Shown piece after piece: positions 11,845-20,621 of a DNA stretch of 22,708 nt; the first letter of the stretch is position 1; each line of letters opens with the position of its first letter. The notes under the pieces were generated by a model that was not told the origin of the DNA, ran no database searches, and saw nothing but the letters and a program-made list of their open reading frames with translations. The position numbers and the translations under genes are program-made. The stretch covers positions 1-22,708 of the IMG/VR virus record IMGVR_UViG_3300009011_000057, one strand, 5' to 3'. The DNA comes from a virus.

Positions 11845-13777
11845 AGCGCTGCGCGGCGCCTGCCGCAAGTGGGCACCGCCGCCCCGCATGAGTATTATCG
11901 AGTGGGCGGACAAGTACCGCTGGCTCGCACCGGAAGAAGCGGCACGCCCCGGCAAGTATCGCTTTGACGTGACACCTCACCTTATCTGGCCCGGTGGGCC
12001 ATTGGAGGCACTGGACGATCCGACTGTTAGCGAGATCGTCGGACGCAAATCGGCGCAGGTGGCCTGGACGTCTGGCGTTCTGGGAAATGCCCTGGGCAAA
12101 TGGATTGACATTGACCCGTCCCCGATCCTGGTGTTGTTTCCCAAAGCCGAAGCGGCCAAACAGTACGTCGGCGAAAAGCTCGAACCGATGATTGAAGCCA
12201 CGCCACGGCTGCGCAAGAAAGTCGACCTGCGCAGCCGCAAGCTTCAACAAAGGCAGGATTTCAAGCGCTTTCCTGGTGGCTTCCTGAAAATGGTTGGCTC
12301 CAACAGCCCGGCCAGCGTGAAGTCCACGCCAGTGCCACGGGTGGCCATTGAGGAACCGGACGACTGCAACCTCAACCTGCGCGGGCAGGGCGATAGCATC
12401 AAGCTGGCGAAGGAGCGACTCAAAACCTTTCGTCGTTCAAAAATCATCATCGGCGGCACACCGACCATCAAAGGTCTATCGGCCATCGATGCGGAGTTGG
12501 AGCTATCAGACAAGCGTGTTGGCTTGGTGCCCTGTCACGAGTGCGGGCAAGAGCACGCGCTGAGCTTCGACAACCTGCACTGCGATGAGGATCCTGAGTA
12601 CCAGCATGAGGTGTACGGCAAGAAGCGTCCGGAACAGACTTTCTACTCTTGCCCGCACTGCGGCGGGATCTGGGACGATAACCAGAAAAACGCCAACCTC
12701 AAGCATGGGCGCTGGTCAGCTACAGCAGAGTTTCGCGGTATCGCGGGCTACATCCTCAACGAGCTCTACGCAACGTTTTGGGGATCTCGCTTTGAGGTGC
12801 TGATGGAAAAGAAACTCCAGGCTGAGCACGCGGCGGCGCAGGGCAACATCGGCCCGATGATCGCCTTCGTCAATAGCTCCAAAGGCGAAAGCTACGAATA
12901 CCAGAGCGATGCTCCGAAGACTGACGAACTGGAGAAGCGCGCCGAACCCTACGCGGAACTCACCGCACCCCAAGGTGTGCTTTTGGTCACCGTCGGCGTC
13001 GACGTGCAAGGCGACCGCTTGGCGCTAGTGATCACTGGATGGGGACGGGGTGAAGAGTCATGGCGTCTGTATTGGGGCGAGCTGCACGGCAACCCCATCG
13101 ATCCGCATGACGCTGTCTGGCAAGAGCTGGACAGGGTCATCTCCAGACCGATTCCCATCGCAAGCGGCGCCCAACTGGCGGTGTCGGCGGTCAGCATCGA
13201 CAGCTCTGACGGTAATACCAGCGATGCGGTTTATGCGTATGTGCGTGATCGTCAACGCTACAACGTTATGGCGATCAAAGGTGCTTCCGTTGACAGCCGT
13301 GACAAGGAGATTTTTACCAAGCCGCCGCAGTCGGTGGACACCTCGCAAGATAACACCAAGGCTGCCAAATACGGGCTGAGGGTCCACATCGTTGGCACGC
13401 ACAAAGCCAAGACTCTGATCGACGGCCGACTTCGGCTGAAAGGCGCAGGGCCTGGCCGCATGCACTGGTATAGCGAGATCCGCTCGGACTACTACGAGCA
13501 GCTCACCAACGAAGTGCTGGCGCCGCACCCACGCAACCCCAGCAAGATGGTTTGGCAGAAAAAGGCCGGACGGCGCAACGAAGCGCTCGACTGCGAGGTG
13601 TACGCCTTGCATGCGGCGCGCAGTCTGAAAACCCACCTGCTGCGCGATCACGAATGGGACCAGCTGGAGCAGCAACTGCTACAGCCAACTCTGTTCACCA
13701 CCGAACAACCGGTCGCACCGGTACCGCGCCGAGCCGTCGCTCGTGGGCGGGGCACCCGCAGTCGCGCGGGCTACTAG
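11765..13777 (+). CDS. Terminase large subunit, lambda gpA-like
   Basis: 670 residues (lambda gpA: 641). It is the ATP-driven packaging motor and cos nuclease. A deviant Walker A, GRKSAQVAWTSG (from residue 93), matches lambda gpA KSARVGYS. A zinc-ribbon-like set lies at Cys257/Cys260 (CHEC) and Cys296/Cys299 (CPHC). The nuclease half begins at VGVDVQGDRLALVITGW, with further acidic residues in SIDSSDGNTSD. AGGAGG lies ten bases before the ATG, inside the small-subunit gene; an ATG at 11777 or 11780 is also possible. The Arg-rich tail (RRAVARGRGTRSRAGY) may dock on the portal. Confidence 0.95.
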   Translation: MTRMMPRQMDILTNRTIRRALRKTATKALRGACRKWAPPPRMSIIEWADKYRWLAPEEAARPGKYRFDVTPHLIWPGGPLEALDDPTVSEIVGRKSAQVAWTSGVLGNALGKWIDIDPSPILVLFPKAEAAKQYVGEKLEPMIEATPRLRKKVDLRSRKLQQRQDFKRFPGGFLKMVGSNSPASVKSTPVPRVAIEEPDDCNLNLRGQGDSIKLAKERLKTFRRSKIIIGGTPTIKGLSAIDAELELSDKRVGLVPCHECGQEHALSFDNLHCDEDPEYQHEVYGKKRPEQTFYSCPHCGGIWDDNQKNANLKHGRWSATAEFRGIAGYILNELYATFWGSRFEVLMEKKLQAEHAAAQGNIGPMIAFVNSSKGESYEYQSDAPKTDELEKRAEPYAELTAPQGVLLVTVGVDVQGDRLALVITGWGRGEESWRLYWGELHGNPIDPHDAVWQELDRVISRPIPIASGAQLAVSAVSIDSSDGNTSDAVYAYVRDRQRYNVMAIKGASVDSRDKEIFTKPPQSVDTSQDNTKAAKYGLRVHIVGTHKAKTLIDGRLRLKGAGPGRMHWYSEIRSDYYEQLTNEVLAPHPRNPSKMVWQKKAGRRNEALDCEVYALHAARSLKTHLLRDHEWDQLEQQLLQPTLFTTEQPVAPVPRRAVARGRGTRSRAGY

Positions 13778-13787
13778 GAAAACAAAC

Positions 13788-14003
13788 ATGACAGACGCAC
13801 AACAGCGCCTCGCGGAAGTCCGGGCGGCGATCTCTGACGTCCTGAAGAAAGGCCAGCGCTTGCGTCGTGCGGATCGCGAACTGTATCGCGCCGAGCTGAA
13901 CAGCCTTCGCCTGCTGGAGCAGCAATACGCGAAGGAGGTCGCGCTGGAACAGGCCCAACAACAGGGACGCGGTCGTAACCGCATCTCCTACATGAAGATC
14001 TGA
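13788..14003 (+). CDS. Head-tail joining protein, gpW-like
   Basis: 71 residues (lambda gpW: 68). The helical pair AQQRLAEVRAAISDVLKKG and ELNSLRLLEQQYAKEVALEQ and the short C-terminal tail RGRNRISYMKI fit the gpW family. The protein joins the filled head and readies it for the tail. AGGA lies before the ATG. It sits between terminase and portal, exactly as in lambda, with the portal start two bases after its stop. Confidence 0.85.
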   Translation: MTDAQQRLAEVRAAISDVLKKGQRLRRADRELYRAELNSLRLLEQQYAKEVALEQAQQQGRGRNRISYMKI

Positions 14004-14005
14004 CT

Positions 14006-15616
14006 ATGGGATTTTTTCGAAAAGACCCGGCCGAGTTGCTGATGCGTGAGGCGATTAAGCTCGCCAAGTCGGCAAACGAAGCCCGACCTATCGTCGCTCA
14101 AGGCGGCGGGGGTGGTGTTGAGACTCGGTGGCGCGGTGCCTCCCGGGTGCTGCGTAGCATGGCCAGCTGGATACCCGGTCTTGGTAGCCCGCGTCGGGAT
14201 CTCAATCAGAACGAGCGGCGAATGCTGGTGGCTCGCTCGCGGGATGCCATGCGCAATCACCTGATCGCCCGTGCAGCCATCACTCGCCTGCGTACCAATG
14301 TCGTTGGCACCGGACTGGTTTGCCGCGCACAGATCGACCATGACGCGCTTGGACTCGACGAACTACAGGCCGATGCAATCAACGCTCAGCTTGATCGTTT
14401 GTGGTCGTTGTATGCCGATGACCCTCGGGAGTGTGACGCCGAGGCGTCGCTCAATCACTACCAGCTACAGGCATTGGTGTTGATCTCGTCGATGGTAGGC
14501 GGTGATGTATTGGTGGCCAGTCCCGACGATGAGCGTCCTGGCTGTGTGTTCAGTACTCGGCTGCAATTGATTGAGTCAGATCGGGTGTGCAACCCGGCTG
14601 GGCAACTGGATGGCGTTAACCTGGTGGACGGAGTCGAGTTTGACCGTCTCGGCGCGCCGGTGGCCTATCACGTCTGCAGCGGCTACCAGAACGAATACAC
14701 CTCCGGCCAAGCGCTCAAGTGGGAACGGTTGCCAGCCTTCGGAGAGGCCACTGGCCGGCGCCGTGTGATGCACGTCATGGCGGACAAGGAGCGGCCAGGG
14801 CAAAAGCGTGGCGCGCCCTATTTGGCTCCGGTGCTGGAGCCGCTGCAGAAGTTGGAGCGCTACAGCAGTGCCGAACTGATGGCGGCGGTGATCTCGGCGA
14901 TGTTCACCGTGTTCATCAAAAAGACCAATGACTTTCAGGTGGGCAATCTGCCGCTGACGGCACTGGCCAACGAAGGTGACGGCGTTGGAGGCGACACCAC
15001 CGGCGATGGTGAGTTGGCCTTGGGCGAGGGCGCCATTGTCGATTTGGGCCAAGGTGAAGAGCCAGTGATCGCCAATCCTGCGCGACCCAACGCGCAATTC
15101 GATCCGTTCTTTACCGCCGTCGTTAAGGAAATCGGCGCCGCGCTCGAACAGCCAATGGAAGAGCTTTTGCTGCATTACAGCAGCAGCTATAGCGCTGCCC
15201 GCGCCGCCATGTTGCAGGCGTGGCGGTTCTACAGCCTGCGTCGTTGGTGGCTGATCTGTGACTTTTGTCAGCCCAGTCGAGAGCTGCTGATTGATGAAGC
15301 GGTGGCGAGGGGGCTGATCAAATTGCCGGGCTACGCTGATCCGGCCAAACGCAAAGCGTACTGCCAAGCGATCTGGATCGGTCCGGCCCGTGGCGCTATT
15401 GATGAACTGAAGGAGGCCAACGCCGCCGGCAAGCGCATTGAAATCGGCGTCAGCAATGAAACGCTGGAAACAGCCGCAATGACCGGTGAACCGTGGCAGC
15501 AAGTTTACCGACAGCGTGTCCGCGAGGTCGAGCAACGCCGCAAGGATGGCCTGCATGTCCTGCCCAAAGGACGCGAGCAGGAAACTCCACCGCCCAACAA
15601 CCCCAACGAGGAATAA
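14006..15616 (+). CDS. Portal protein, lambda gpB-like
   Basis: 536 residues (lambda gpB: 533). The dodecameric ring at the head vertex through which DNA enters. The N-terminal helix region (NERRMLVARSRDAMRNHLIA), TNVVGTGLVCRAQ, SSMVGGDVLV, FDPFFTAVVKEIGAALEQPM and SSSYSAARAAMLQAWRFY are family landmarks. The C-terminus is polar and proline-rich and is probably trimmed by the head protease in related phages. It is tightly packed between the gpW-like gene (2-base gap) and the protease gene (2-base gap). Confidence 0.95.
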   Translation: MGFFRKDPAELLMREAIKLAKSANEARPIVAQGGGGGVETRWRGASRVLRSMASWIPGLGSPRRDLNQNERRMLVARSRDAMRNHLIARAAITRLRTNVVGTGLVCRAQIDHDALGLDELQADAINAQLDRLWSLYADDPRECDAEASLNHYQLQALVLISSMVGGDVLVASPDDERPGCVFSTRLQLIESDRVCNPAGQLDGVNLVDGVEFDRLGAPVAYHVCSGYQNEYTSGQALKWERLPAFGEATGRRRVMHVMADKERPGQKRGAPYLAPVLEPLQKLERYSSAELMAAVISAMFTVFIKKTNDFQVGNLPLTALANEGDGVGGDTTGDGELALGEGAIVDLGQGEEPVIANPARPNAQFDPFFTAVVKEIGAALEQPMEELLLHYSSSYSAARAAMLQAWRFYSLRRWWLICDFCQPSRELLIDEAVARGLIKLPGYADPAKRKAYCQAIWIGPARGAIDELKEANAAGKRIEIGVSNETLETAAMTGEPWQQVYRQRVREVEQRRKDGLHVLPKGREQETPPPNNPNEE

Positions 15617-15618
15617 CC

Positions 15619-16851
15619 ATGCCCCGCGCATTTGAGCTGGCTGCATCGCAGCCTTGGCTGATGCTGCCTGGCGCCCTGGACAACCTGCTGACCATTGCAG
15701 ATCGGATGGGCGATCCGGCAGCGCTGGAAACCCGCACCGGCATGAGGCTGGATAACAGCCGCACCGTCAGTGTGCGCAATGGCGTGGCCATCATTCCGGT
15801 GGTTGGCCCAGTGTTTCGTTACGCCAATCTCTTCACTGAGATCAGCGGCGCGACGAGCACTCAGGTGTTAGCCACCGACCTGCAAACGGCGCTGGATGAT
15901 CCCAAGGTCAGTGCAATCATCCTGAACATCGACAGCCCTGGCGGCGTAGCGGCTGGCATCAACGAGCTGGCAGACCAGATCCATTCGGCCCGTGATCGTA
16001 AACGCATTGTCGCCTACATCGGCGGCACTGGTGCCAGCGCGGCTTATTGGATTGCTTCAGCGGCCAGCGAGATCGTTATCGACGAAACCGCACTCGCTGG
16101 CAGCATCGGTGTAGTCGTCGAGGCTGTCGTCGGCGGTGAAGAAGCCAACGGTCGCAAGCGCTACCAGATCGTCAGTCGCAACGCGCCCAACAAGCGAGTG
16201 GATCTGGCCACCGAAGAAGGTCGGGCCAAGGTCGGCGAGACGGTCGACGCCATGGGCGACGTGTTCGTGGCCAAGGTGGCCCGCAACCTGGGGGTGGATC
16301 CTGAGCGCGTTCCCGAGATGGGCGACTTCGGCGGTTTGCGCGTGGGCGCCGCCGCCGTTGAGTCCGGCTTGGCCCACCGTCTTGGCTCACTCGAAACATT
16401 GATTACAGAACTGGCCAAACCGGCCGCAACCCAACCGAGGAAATACAACATGACCACCGTCAGCAGCACGGCGGAGTTGCGTGAGGCGCTGGCCGCCGGC
16501 ACGGATCCGCAAACCATCGAGATCGCTCAAGCCGGTCAACCGGATCTTGAGAGTGTTCGCACCCAAAGCCGTGAGGAGGGTGCTACCGCCGAGCGACAGC
16601 GCATCACAGGTATCAACGCCATGGCCAGCAAGGGTTTCGAGACCGAGATCGCCGCCGCCATCGATTCCGGCACCTCGGTCGAGGCCACCGCTCTGCAGCT
16701 GTTTAAGGCGGCGCAGGATCGCGGTATTTCACTGAGTGCGATCAAGGCTGATGCCACCGGCGCGTCGACATCTACTCCGACGGGCGATGCGGCTCAGGGT
16801 GAACGTAAAGCAGTTGTGAACGCCATTGTTGAAGGCGCCTCGCGCCGCTGA
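15619..16851 (+). CDS. S49-family head maturation protease with scaffold domain, gpC-like
   Basis: 410 residues. The SppA-like protease occupies about residues 55-240: VAIIPVVGPV, ILNIDSPGGVAAG, the nucleophile Ser140 in GTGASAAYW, then ALAGSIGVVVE. The C-terminal part (from about 278) is the scaffold: Ala/Glu-rich helices including SREEGATAERQRITG. As in lambda, the protease would cleave the scaffold and itself after procapsid assembly. ATG 15619 has GAGGAA upstream, overlapping the portal stop region. A second, in-frame start at 16450 probably makes the scaffold alone. Confidence 0.92.
   Translation: MPRAFELAASQPWLMLPGALDNLLTIADRMGDPAALETRTGMRLDNSRTVSVRNGVAIIPVVGPVFRYANLFTEISGATSTQVLATDLQTALDDPKVSAIILNIDSPGGVAAGINELADQIHSARDRKRIVAYIGGTGASAAYWIASAASEIVIDETALAGSIGVVVEAVVGGEEANGRKRYQIVSRNAPNKRVDLATEEGRAKVGETVDAMGDVFVAKVARNLGVDPERVPEMGDFGGLRVGAAAVESGLAHRLGSLETLITELAKPAATQPRKYNMTTVSSTAELREALAAGTDPQTIEIAQAGQPDLESVRTQSREEGATAERQRITGINAMASKGFETEIAAAIDSGTSVEATALQLFKAAQDRGISLSAIKADATGASTSTPTGDAAQGERKAVVNAIVEGASRR
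16450..16851 (+). CDS. Nested scaffold protein, Nu3-like (internal in-frame start)
   Basis: Codon Met278 of the protease frame is an ATG preceded at nine bases by GAGG, a usable ribosome site in the middle of a gene. Translation from here gives 133 residues holding only the helical scaffold region (TAELREALAAGTDPQ..., SREEGATAERQ, GFETEIAAAIDSG). This reproduces the lambda C/Nu3 arrangement, in which the scaffold is made from an internal start. The prediction rests on ribosome site and analogy. Confidence 0.6.
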   Translation: MTTVSSTAELREALAAGTDPQTIEIAQAGQPDLESVRTQSREEGATAERQRITGINAMASKGFETEIAAAIDSGTSVEATALQLFKAAQDRGISLSAIKADATGASTSTPTGDAAQGERKAVVNAIVEGASRR

Positions 16852-16863
16852 TTGGAGATCCTC

Positions 16864-17214
16864 ATGAGTAATCCTGAACGCCAAACCTACGTCCCCGACC
16901 AACTGTCGGCGGGCGCCTTTCCAGTGATCATCGATACCGTCGTGATTGCTTCCGGACAAAAACTCAACCGTGGCGCCGTCCTCGGTCAGGTCAAAACCAG
17001 TGGTGAGTTTGTCCTGGCCAAAGCGGCAGCAACTGATGGTTCCGAGACGCCACTGGCAATCCTCGATCAGGCCACCGATTCGACCAAAGGTGCGCAGATC
17101 GCGCCTATCCGCCTGACCGGCGAAGTTCTGGCCAGCCAACTCACTCTCGGCGAGGGCTTCACCCTGGCGCAGGCGAAAGCCGCGCTACGTGCCCTGAGCC
17201 TGTTCGTTCGTTAA
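16864..17214 (+). CDS. Head decoration protein, gpD-like
   Basis: 116 residues (lambda gpD: 110). Trimers of this protein clamp the expanded capsid. The N-terminus ERQTYVPDQLSAGAFPVII, then NRGAVLGQVKTSGEFVLAKA, DGSETPLAILDQ and a C-terminal GFTLAQAKAALRALSLFVR are as in the family. GGAGA lies before the ATG. It is in the lambda position, between the protease/scaffold gene and the major capsid gene. Confidence 0.9.
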   Translation: MSNPERQTYVPDQLSAGAFPVIIDTVVIASGQKLNRGAVLGQVKTSGEFVLAKAAATDGSETPLAILDQATDSTKGAQIAPIRLTGEVLASQLTLGEGFTLAQAKAALRALSLFVR

Positions 17215-17227
17215 TTCGGAGTTCTAA

Positions 17228-18256
17228 ATGGATATTTTTGATACCCGCACCATGCTCGAAGCGGTTGAGCAGATGCCGACTGCGCGCCGTTTTTTGTTGA
17301 ACACATTTTTCAACGGTGGCAGCCCAGTGACGTTCCCGACCAAAACGGTCGACATCGACATTATCAAAGGCAAGCGAAAAATGGCTCCCTTTGTTCACCC
17401 GCGTCTGCCTGGCAGTGTGTCGTTGCGTGAGGGCTACACCACCAGCAACTACACCCCGCCTTACATCCAACCCAAGCGCGAAACCACTGCCGAGTTGGTA
17501 CTCAAGCGTTCGGCTGGCGACAACCCGTTTTCTTCGCGTACTCCATTGGAGCGGGCAGGGCAGTTGCTCGGCAAGGATCTGCGTGACTTGGACGATGAAA
17601 TCGTACGCCGTGAGGAGTGGATGTGTGCTCAAGCCCTCACCACCGGCAAAGTCCGCGTGATCGGCGAAGGCGTGGACGACACGATCGACTTCCTGATGTC
17701 CAGTGATCACAAGATCAGCTTGGGCAGCGGGCAATGGAACAGTTCTGACGGTGACCCTATTGCCAATCTGCGTGGCTGGAAACGCAAAATCGCCAAGGAC
17801 TCTGGACGTACAGCCAACACCGTCGCCATGAGCGGTGAGGCTCTGGATGCCTTCCAGTCGAACGCAACGGTGATGAAACAGCTCAATACTCGCCGTGTGG
17901 ATATGGGGCTAATCAAACCCGAGGAGCTGCCCGACGGTGTGACGTACCTCGGCTATCTGAATGATCCTGGCGTCGACCTTTATGGCTATGACGAGTGGTA
18001 CCTGGATGACGACGAAGAAGAACAGCCGATGATTCCGGCTGGCGGCCTGATTCTCGGTTCGACTTCGACGCGCAACGCCATGTTGTATGGCGCGATCCAG
18101 GATCTGGAAGCCGTGGAAAGCGGCTTGGTCGAAGCGGCGCGCTTCCCGAAAAGCTGGGTGACCCAAGAGCCAAGCGCTCGTTGGCTGAAGCTCCAGAGTG
18201 CAGCATTGGCTGGCCTGCTCGAACCGGATGCCTTCATCTACGCCAAGGTGGTGTGA
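17228..18256 (+). CDS. Major capsid protein, gpE-like
   Basis: 342 residues (lambda gpE: 341), an HK97-fold shell protein. It starts MDIFDTRTMLEAVEQMPTAR, followed by FLLNTFFNGGSPVTFPTKTV, the long helix containing REEWMCAQALTTGK, and AMSGEALDAFQSN. The C-terminal SWVTQEPSARWLKLQSAAL is typical of the gpE family. It is not cleaved in lambda, and I see no protease delta domain here. It follows gpD by 13 bases and precedes the small gpFI-position gene by one base. Confidence 0.95.
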   Translation: MDIFDTRTMLEAVEQMPTARRFLLNTFFNGGSPVTFPTKTVDIDIIKGKRKMAPFVHPRLPGSVSLREGYTTSNYTPPYIQPKRETTAELVLKRSAGDNPFSSRTPLERAGQLLGKDLRDLDDEIVRREEWMCAQALTTGKVRVIGEGVDDTIDFLMSSDHKISLGSGQWNSSDGDPIANLRGWKRKIAKDSGRTANTVAMSGEALDAFQSNATVMKQLNTRRVDMGLIKPEELPDGVTYLGYLNDPGVDLYGYDEWYLDDDEEEQPMIPAGGLILGSTSTRNAMLYGAIQDLEAVESGLVEAARFPKSWVTQEPSARWLKLQSAALAGLLEPDAFIYAKVV

Positions 18257-18257
18257 C

Positions 18258-18476
18258 ATGGCCAAGAAAGCCGAGTTTCTGGTGATCGATGGTTGCGTGC
18301 AGGATGGCCGCGTCGTTGTCGTAAAGGGCGAGCCATACAGTCCGCCGAATAAAGAAATCGAGGAAGCGTTACTCGCTGAGGGGCGTATCGCCCCGCTCAA
18401 GGATCCGCGAGCACAAGAACTGCTGCGCCAACAGTCGGACGTTGCCGATGAGGACGAAGACAGCGGAGGTGAGTGA
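18258..18476 (+). CDS. Small acidic protein at the gpFI position
   Basis: 72 residues from ATG 18258, one base after the capsid stop. The N-terminal half is beta-like (AEFLVIDGCVQDGRVVVVKG), and the C-terminus is acidic (QSDVADEDEDSGGE). In lambda this position holds gpFI, a 132-residue packaging stimulator. This protein is much shorter and I see no sequence match, so the equivalence is by place only. It overlaps the next start by one base. Confidence 0.7.
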   Translation: MAKKAEFLVIDGCVQDGRVVVVKGEPYSPPNKEIEEALLAEGRIAPLKDPRAQELLRQQSDVADEDEDSGGE

Positions 18477-18790
18477 TGGGCTTTCGCGAATTGAGCGACG
18501 ACATGGATGCCTTGGTTCTGGATGGCTTGGGCGATATGGCAACGGTCGGCGGTCGAGAGATCGCCGGTTTCTTTTCCGCGCCTTGGTTGCAGCCGCGCAT
18601 GGGGCGAATCAACACAGCATTGCGCGAGCCGCAATTTGAGATTCGCGTCTTCGATGCTGCAGGTGTAGAGCCGGGACAGCTGGTGGTTATTGATCTTGCG
18701 AGGCAAGACGGGGGAGGCCAGTACGACCTGATCAAACTGGAGCCAGACGGCACCGGCTGGGTAGCATTGCTATTGAGGCCTAAAGCATGA
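18476..18790 (+). CDS. Head-tail connector, gpFII-like
   Basis: 104 residues from ATG 18476 (lambda gpFII: 117). MDALVLDGLGDMATVGGREI is followed by a beta-rich region (FEIRVFDAAGVEPGQLVVID), GQYDLIKLEPDGTGWVALLL and a basic end. This matches the gpFII attachment family, which forms the collar where the tail joins. AGGTGAG provides the ribosome site. It overlaps the next gene as ATGA. Confidence 0.75.
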   Translation: MGFRELSDDMDALVLDGLGDMATVGGREIAGFFSAPWLQPRMGRINTALREPQFEIRVFDAAGVEPGQLVVIDLARQDGGGQYDLIKLEPDGTGWVALLLRPKA

Positions 18791-19443
18791 GCGTTGGCAG
18801 TCACTTCAAGCCCTCGGCTGGCGGCGGGATGATCTCGTTGCAGACATCGGCGGCAGACCTGAAAGCCTTTCAGGACTTTGCCGCCGTGCTACCAAAAGCA
18901 GCCGCCAACGCCCAGCGCCGAGCCATCAACAAAACTTTGCGTTGGCTTGCCACACACATCGCCCGCGCTGTCGGCCGGCAGGAACGCATTGCGGTTGCAG
19001 CGGTGCGGCAACGGCTGCGGGCCTACCCGGTCAGTGGCGGGGCCAACAGCGGCAAATTGTGGTTCGGCCTCAACGCCATGGAGGCCAGCCGCATCGGCCG
19101 GCCTCGGCAGAGTCGCTCCGGTGTCTCGGTGGCCGGCCGGCGCTTTCAAGGTGCATTCTTCAAGAAGGTCTACGGCAACAGCGCAGACGTCTGGATTCGT
19201 ACCGGCAGCAAGCACTTCAGGGCGAGCGATTATCCCGACAGCGATGTCAGCAGTGCGGTCGGCGCGAGTTCGGGCTGGATCGCCGAGCACGACAATCGCT
19301 TCCCGCTGGCCAAGGCCAAGGTGTCGTTGGAGCAGGCTCGCACGCATTTCGAGAGCTGGGTACGCAAAGCTGACGAACACCTGGTGCATGTCCTGCAGCA
19401 GGAACTCAATTTCGAAGTGCAGAAGCACTTGAAGGGGAAGTGA
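18787..19443 (+). CDS. Minor tail protein Z-like
   Basis: 218 residues (lambda gpZ: 192). KAAANAQRRAINKTLRWLAT, then RIAVAAVRQRLRAYPV, KLWFGLNAMEASRIG, RFQGAFFKKVYGNSADVWIR and a helical C-terminus are features of the prophage minor tail Z family, which completes tail ends for joining. It is very basic through its first two-thirds. ATG overlaps the gpFII-like stop (ATGA). It marks the last lambda-type gene before the baseplate module. Confidence 0.85.
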   Translation: MSVGSHFKPSAGGGMISLQTSAADLKAFQDFAAVLPKAAANAQRRAINKTLRWLATHIARAVGRQERIAVAAVRQRLRAYPVSGGANSGKLWFGLNAMEASRIGRPRQSRSGVSVAGRRFQGAFFKKVYGNSADVWIRTGSKHFRASDYPDSDVSSAVGASSGWIAEHDNRFPLAKAKVSLEQARTHFESWVRKADEHLVHVLQQELNFEVQKHLKGK

Positions 19444-19444
19444 T

Positions 19445-19984
19445 GTGACGGATCAAGTCGACGAGCCGTTCAGTCTTGAACAGCTGTATCACGCCATCGA
19501 GCGGCGCATTCAGGAACACTTCCCGGGCCTGCAGGCGGTGTGCATGTGGCCGAATGATTTGGATCGCTTGCCGCTGCCAGCGATGCTGATCGAACTGGCT
19601 GAGATGGAGCCGGGTCTCGATCCGGGAACCGGTGAAACCGGCTTGGCCTGCAAGTTCGAGGCACGGGTGATCACCGATCCGATTCAGTCGGATCATCATC
19701 AACAAGCGGTGTTCCTGGCGGGCCACCTCGCCGCGTTGCTGCGCATGCAGTGCTGGGGCGTCGAGGTCGAACCGGCCGAGTTCGTTCAGGCCATGCCGGA
19801 CTGGACCAAGCCAGAGCTGGACGGCTACACGGTCTGGGTCGTGGAATGGACGCAGCAAATCTACCTCGGTGAAGCGCAATGGCCGTGGCCAGATCAGCCA
19901 CCGGGTACGCTGCTGTTAGGCGTTGACCCTGATGCGGGGCCAGCCAACCTGGACAAGTACTTTGCGCCGGAGAGTCTGGCATGA
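19445..19984 (+). CDS. Phage protein at tail-terminator position, unknown
   Basis: 179 residues, starting GTG 19445 with a GGGGAAG ribosome site. The ATG two bases earlier is followed at once by a stop. Features are a helix (LEQLYHAIERRIQEHFPGLQ), LPLPAMLIELAEM, PGTGETGLACKFEARVITDP and DGYTVWVVEWTQQIYLGE. The alternation of strands and the place between Z and V fit a tail-terminator or completion protein (lambda U or P2 R role), but I cannot assign a family. It overlaps the gpV start as ATGA. Confidence 0.6.
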   Translation: MTDQVDEPFSLEQLYHAIERRIQEHFPGLQAVCMWPNDLDRLPLPAMLIELAEMEPGLDPGTGETGLACKFEARVITDPIQSDHHQQAVFLAGHLAALLRMQCWGVEVEPAEFVQAMPDWTKPELDGYTVWVVEWTQQIYLGEAQWPWPDQPPGTLLLGVDPDAGPANLDKYFAPESLA

Positions 19985-20568
19985 GTGGTGGCTATGTGAG
20001 CGCCCAGCATGACCGCATGCTCGCTGGGCTTGTGAAGGACTGCTATGTCGTGGCGGTGGATCTCGCAGCGTCACCACCGGTGTGCCGGGTGTCGGACGGT
20101 GAATGGGTCAGTGGCTGGGTACGCTGGCACAGCATCGCCGCCGGCAAGGCGCGGCACTGGCGGGCGCCGAGCCTCAACGAGCAGGGCACCCTGATCAGTG
20201 CCAGTGGCGAGGTGGCGCAGGGCACATTCATTCCCGGCCTTTATGGAAATGGCGGCGCGCCGCCGGACAATCGCGATCACGTTGAAGTCTGGCGTTTCGA
20301 CGATGGAGGATCTCTGGTCTACGACTGGCAGACGAGCAGTTACACCATCAGCGTGCCGAGCGGTACCGTCACGATCAAGGTCGGATCAACTCAGGCCGAA
20401 GTCACCGACAATGCCGTCGCCGTGAAGTCCGGAACGATCGATCTGGAGGGTATTGTGAACATCAAAGGCCAGGTCAACATCGACGGCCCGTTGCACGCTA
20501 CCCAGAGCATCACCAGCGATGCCGATATTCTGGCCACCGGCCAGAGTGACAATCATCACAAGCACTAA
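19981..20568 (+). CDS. Baseplate assembly protein V (tail spike)
   Basis: 195 residues. It forms the membrane-piercing spike of contractile tails. The N-terminus (GLVKDCYVVAVDLAASPPVCRVSDGEWVSGWVRW) is an OB-like fold. PGLYGNGGAPPDNRDHVEVW follows, then a C-terminal region of short beta repeats (GTVTIKVGSTQAEVTDNAVAV, LEGIVNIKGQVNIDGPLHA) that makes the helical needle. It ends in NHHKH, the His-x-His tip motif that binds iron in P2-type spikes. It is the first clearly P2-like gene after the lambda-like block. Confidence 0.92.
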   Translation: MSGGYVSAQHDRMLAGLVKDCYVVAVDLAASPPVCRVSDGEWVSGWVRWHSIAAGKARHWRAPSLNEQGTLISASGEVAQGTFIPGLYGNGGAPPDNRDHVEVWRFDDGGSLVYDWQTSSYTISVPSGTVTIKVGSTQAEVTDNAVAVKSGTIDLEGIVNIKGQVNIDGPLHATQSITSDADILATGQSDNHHKH

Positions 20569-20582
20569 CTCAACATTTATGC

Positions 20583-20605
20583 AGCCCGCCGCGTGCGGGC
20601 TTTTT
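20583..20605 (+). terminator. Terminator-like hairpin inside the tail operon
   Basis: AGCCCGC/GCGGGCT stem (20583-20589 with 20595-20601), five-base loop, and five T at 20601-20605. It sits between gpV and the next tail gene, in the direction of transcription. It might reduce expression of the distal genes or be bypassed by antitermination. Confidence 0.75.
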
Positions 20606-20621
20606 CATGCCTGGAGTCCCC

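Noticed and set aside
14576-15646. A 356-residue minus-strand frame across the portal gene
   Set aside because: It is antisense to a clear lambda-type portal gene, has no ribosome site and no domain, and arises from the codon bias of GC-rich DNA.
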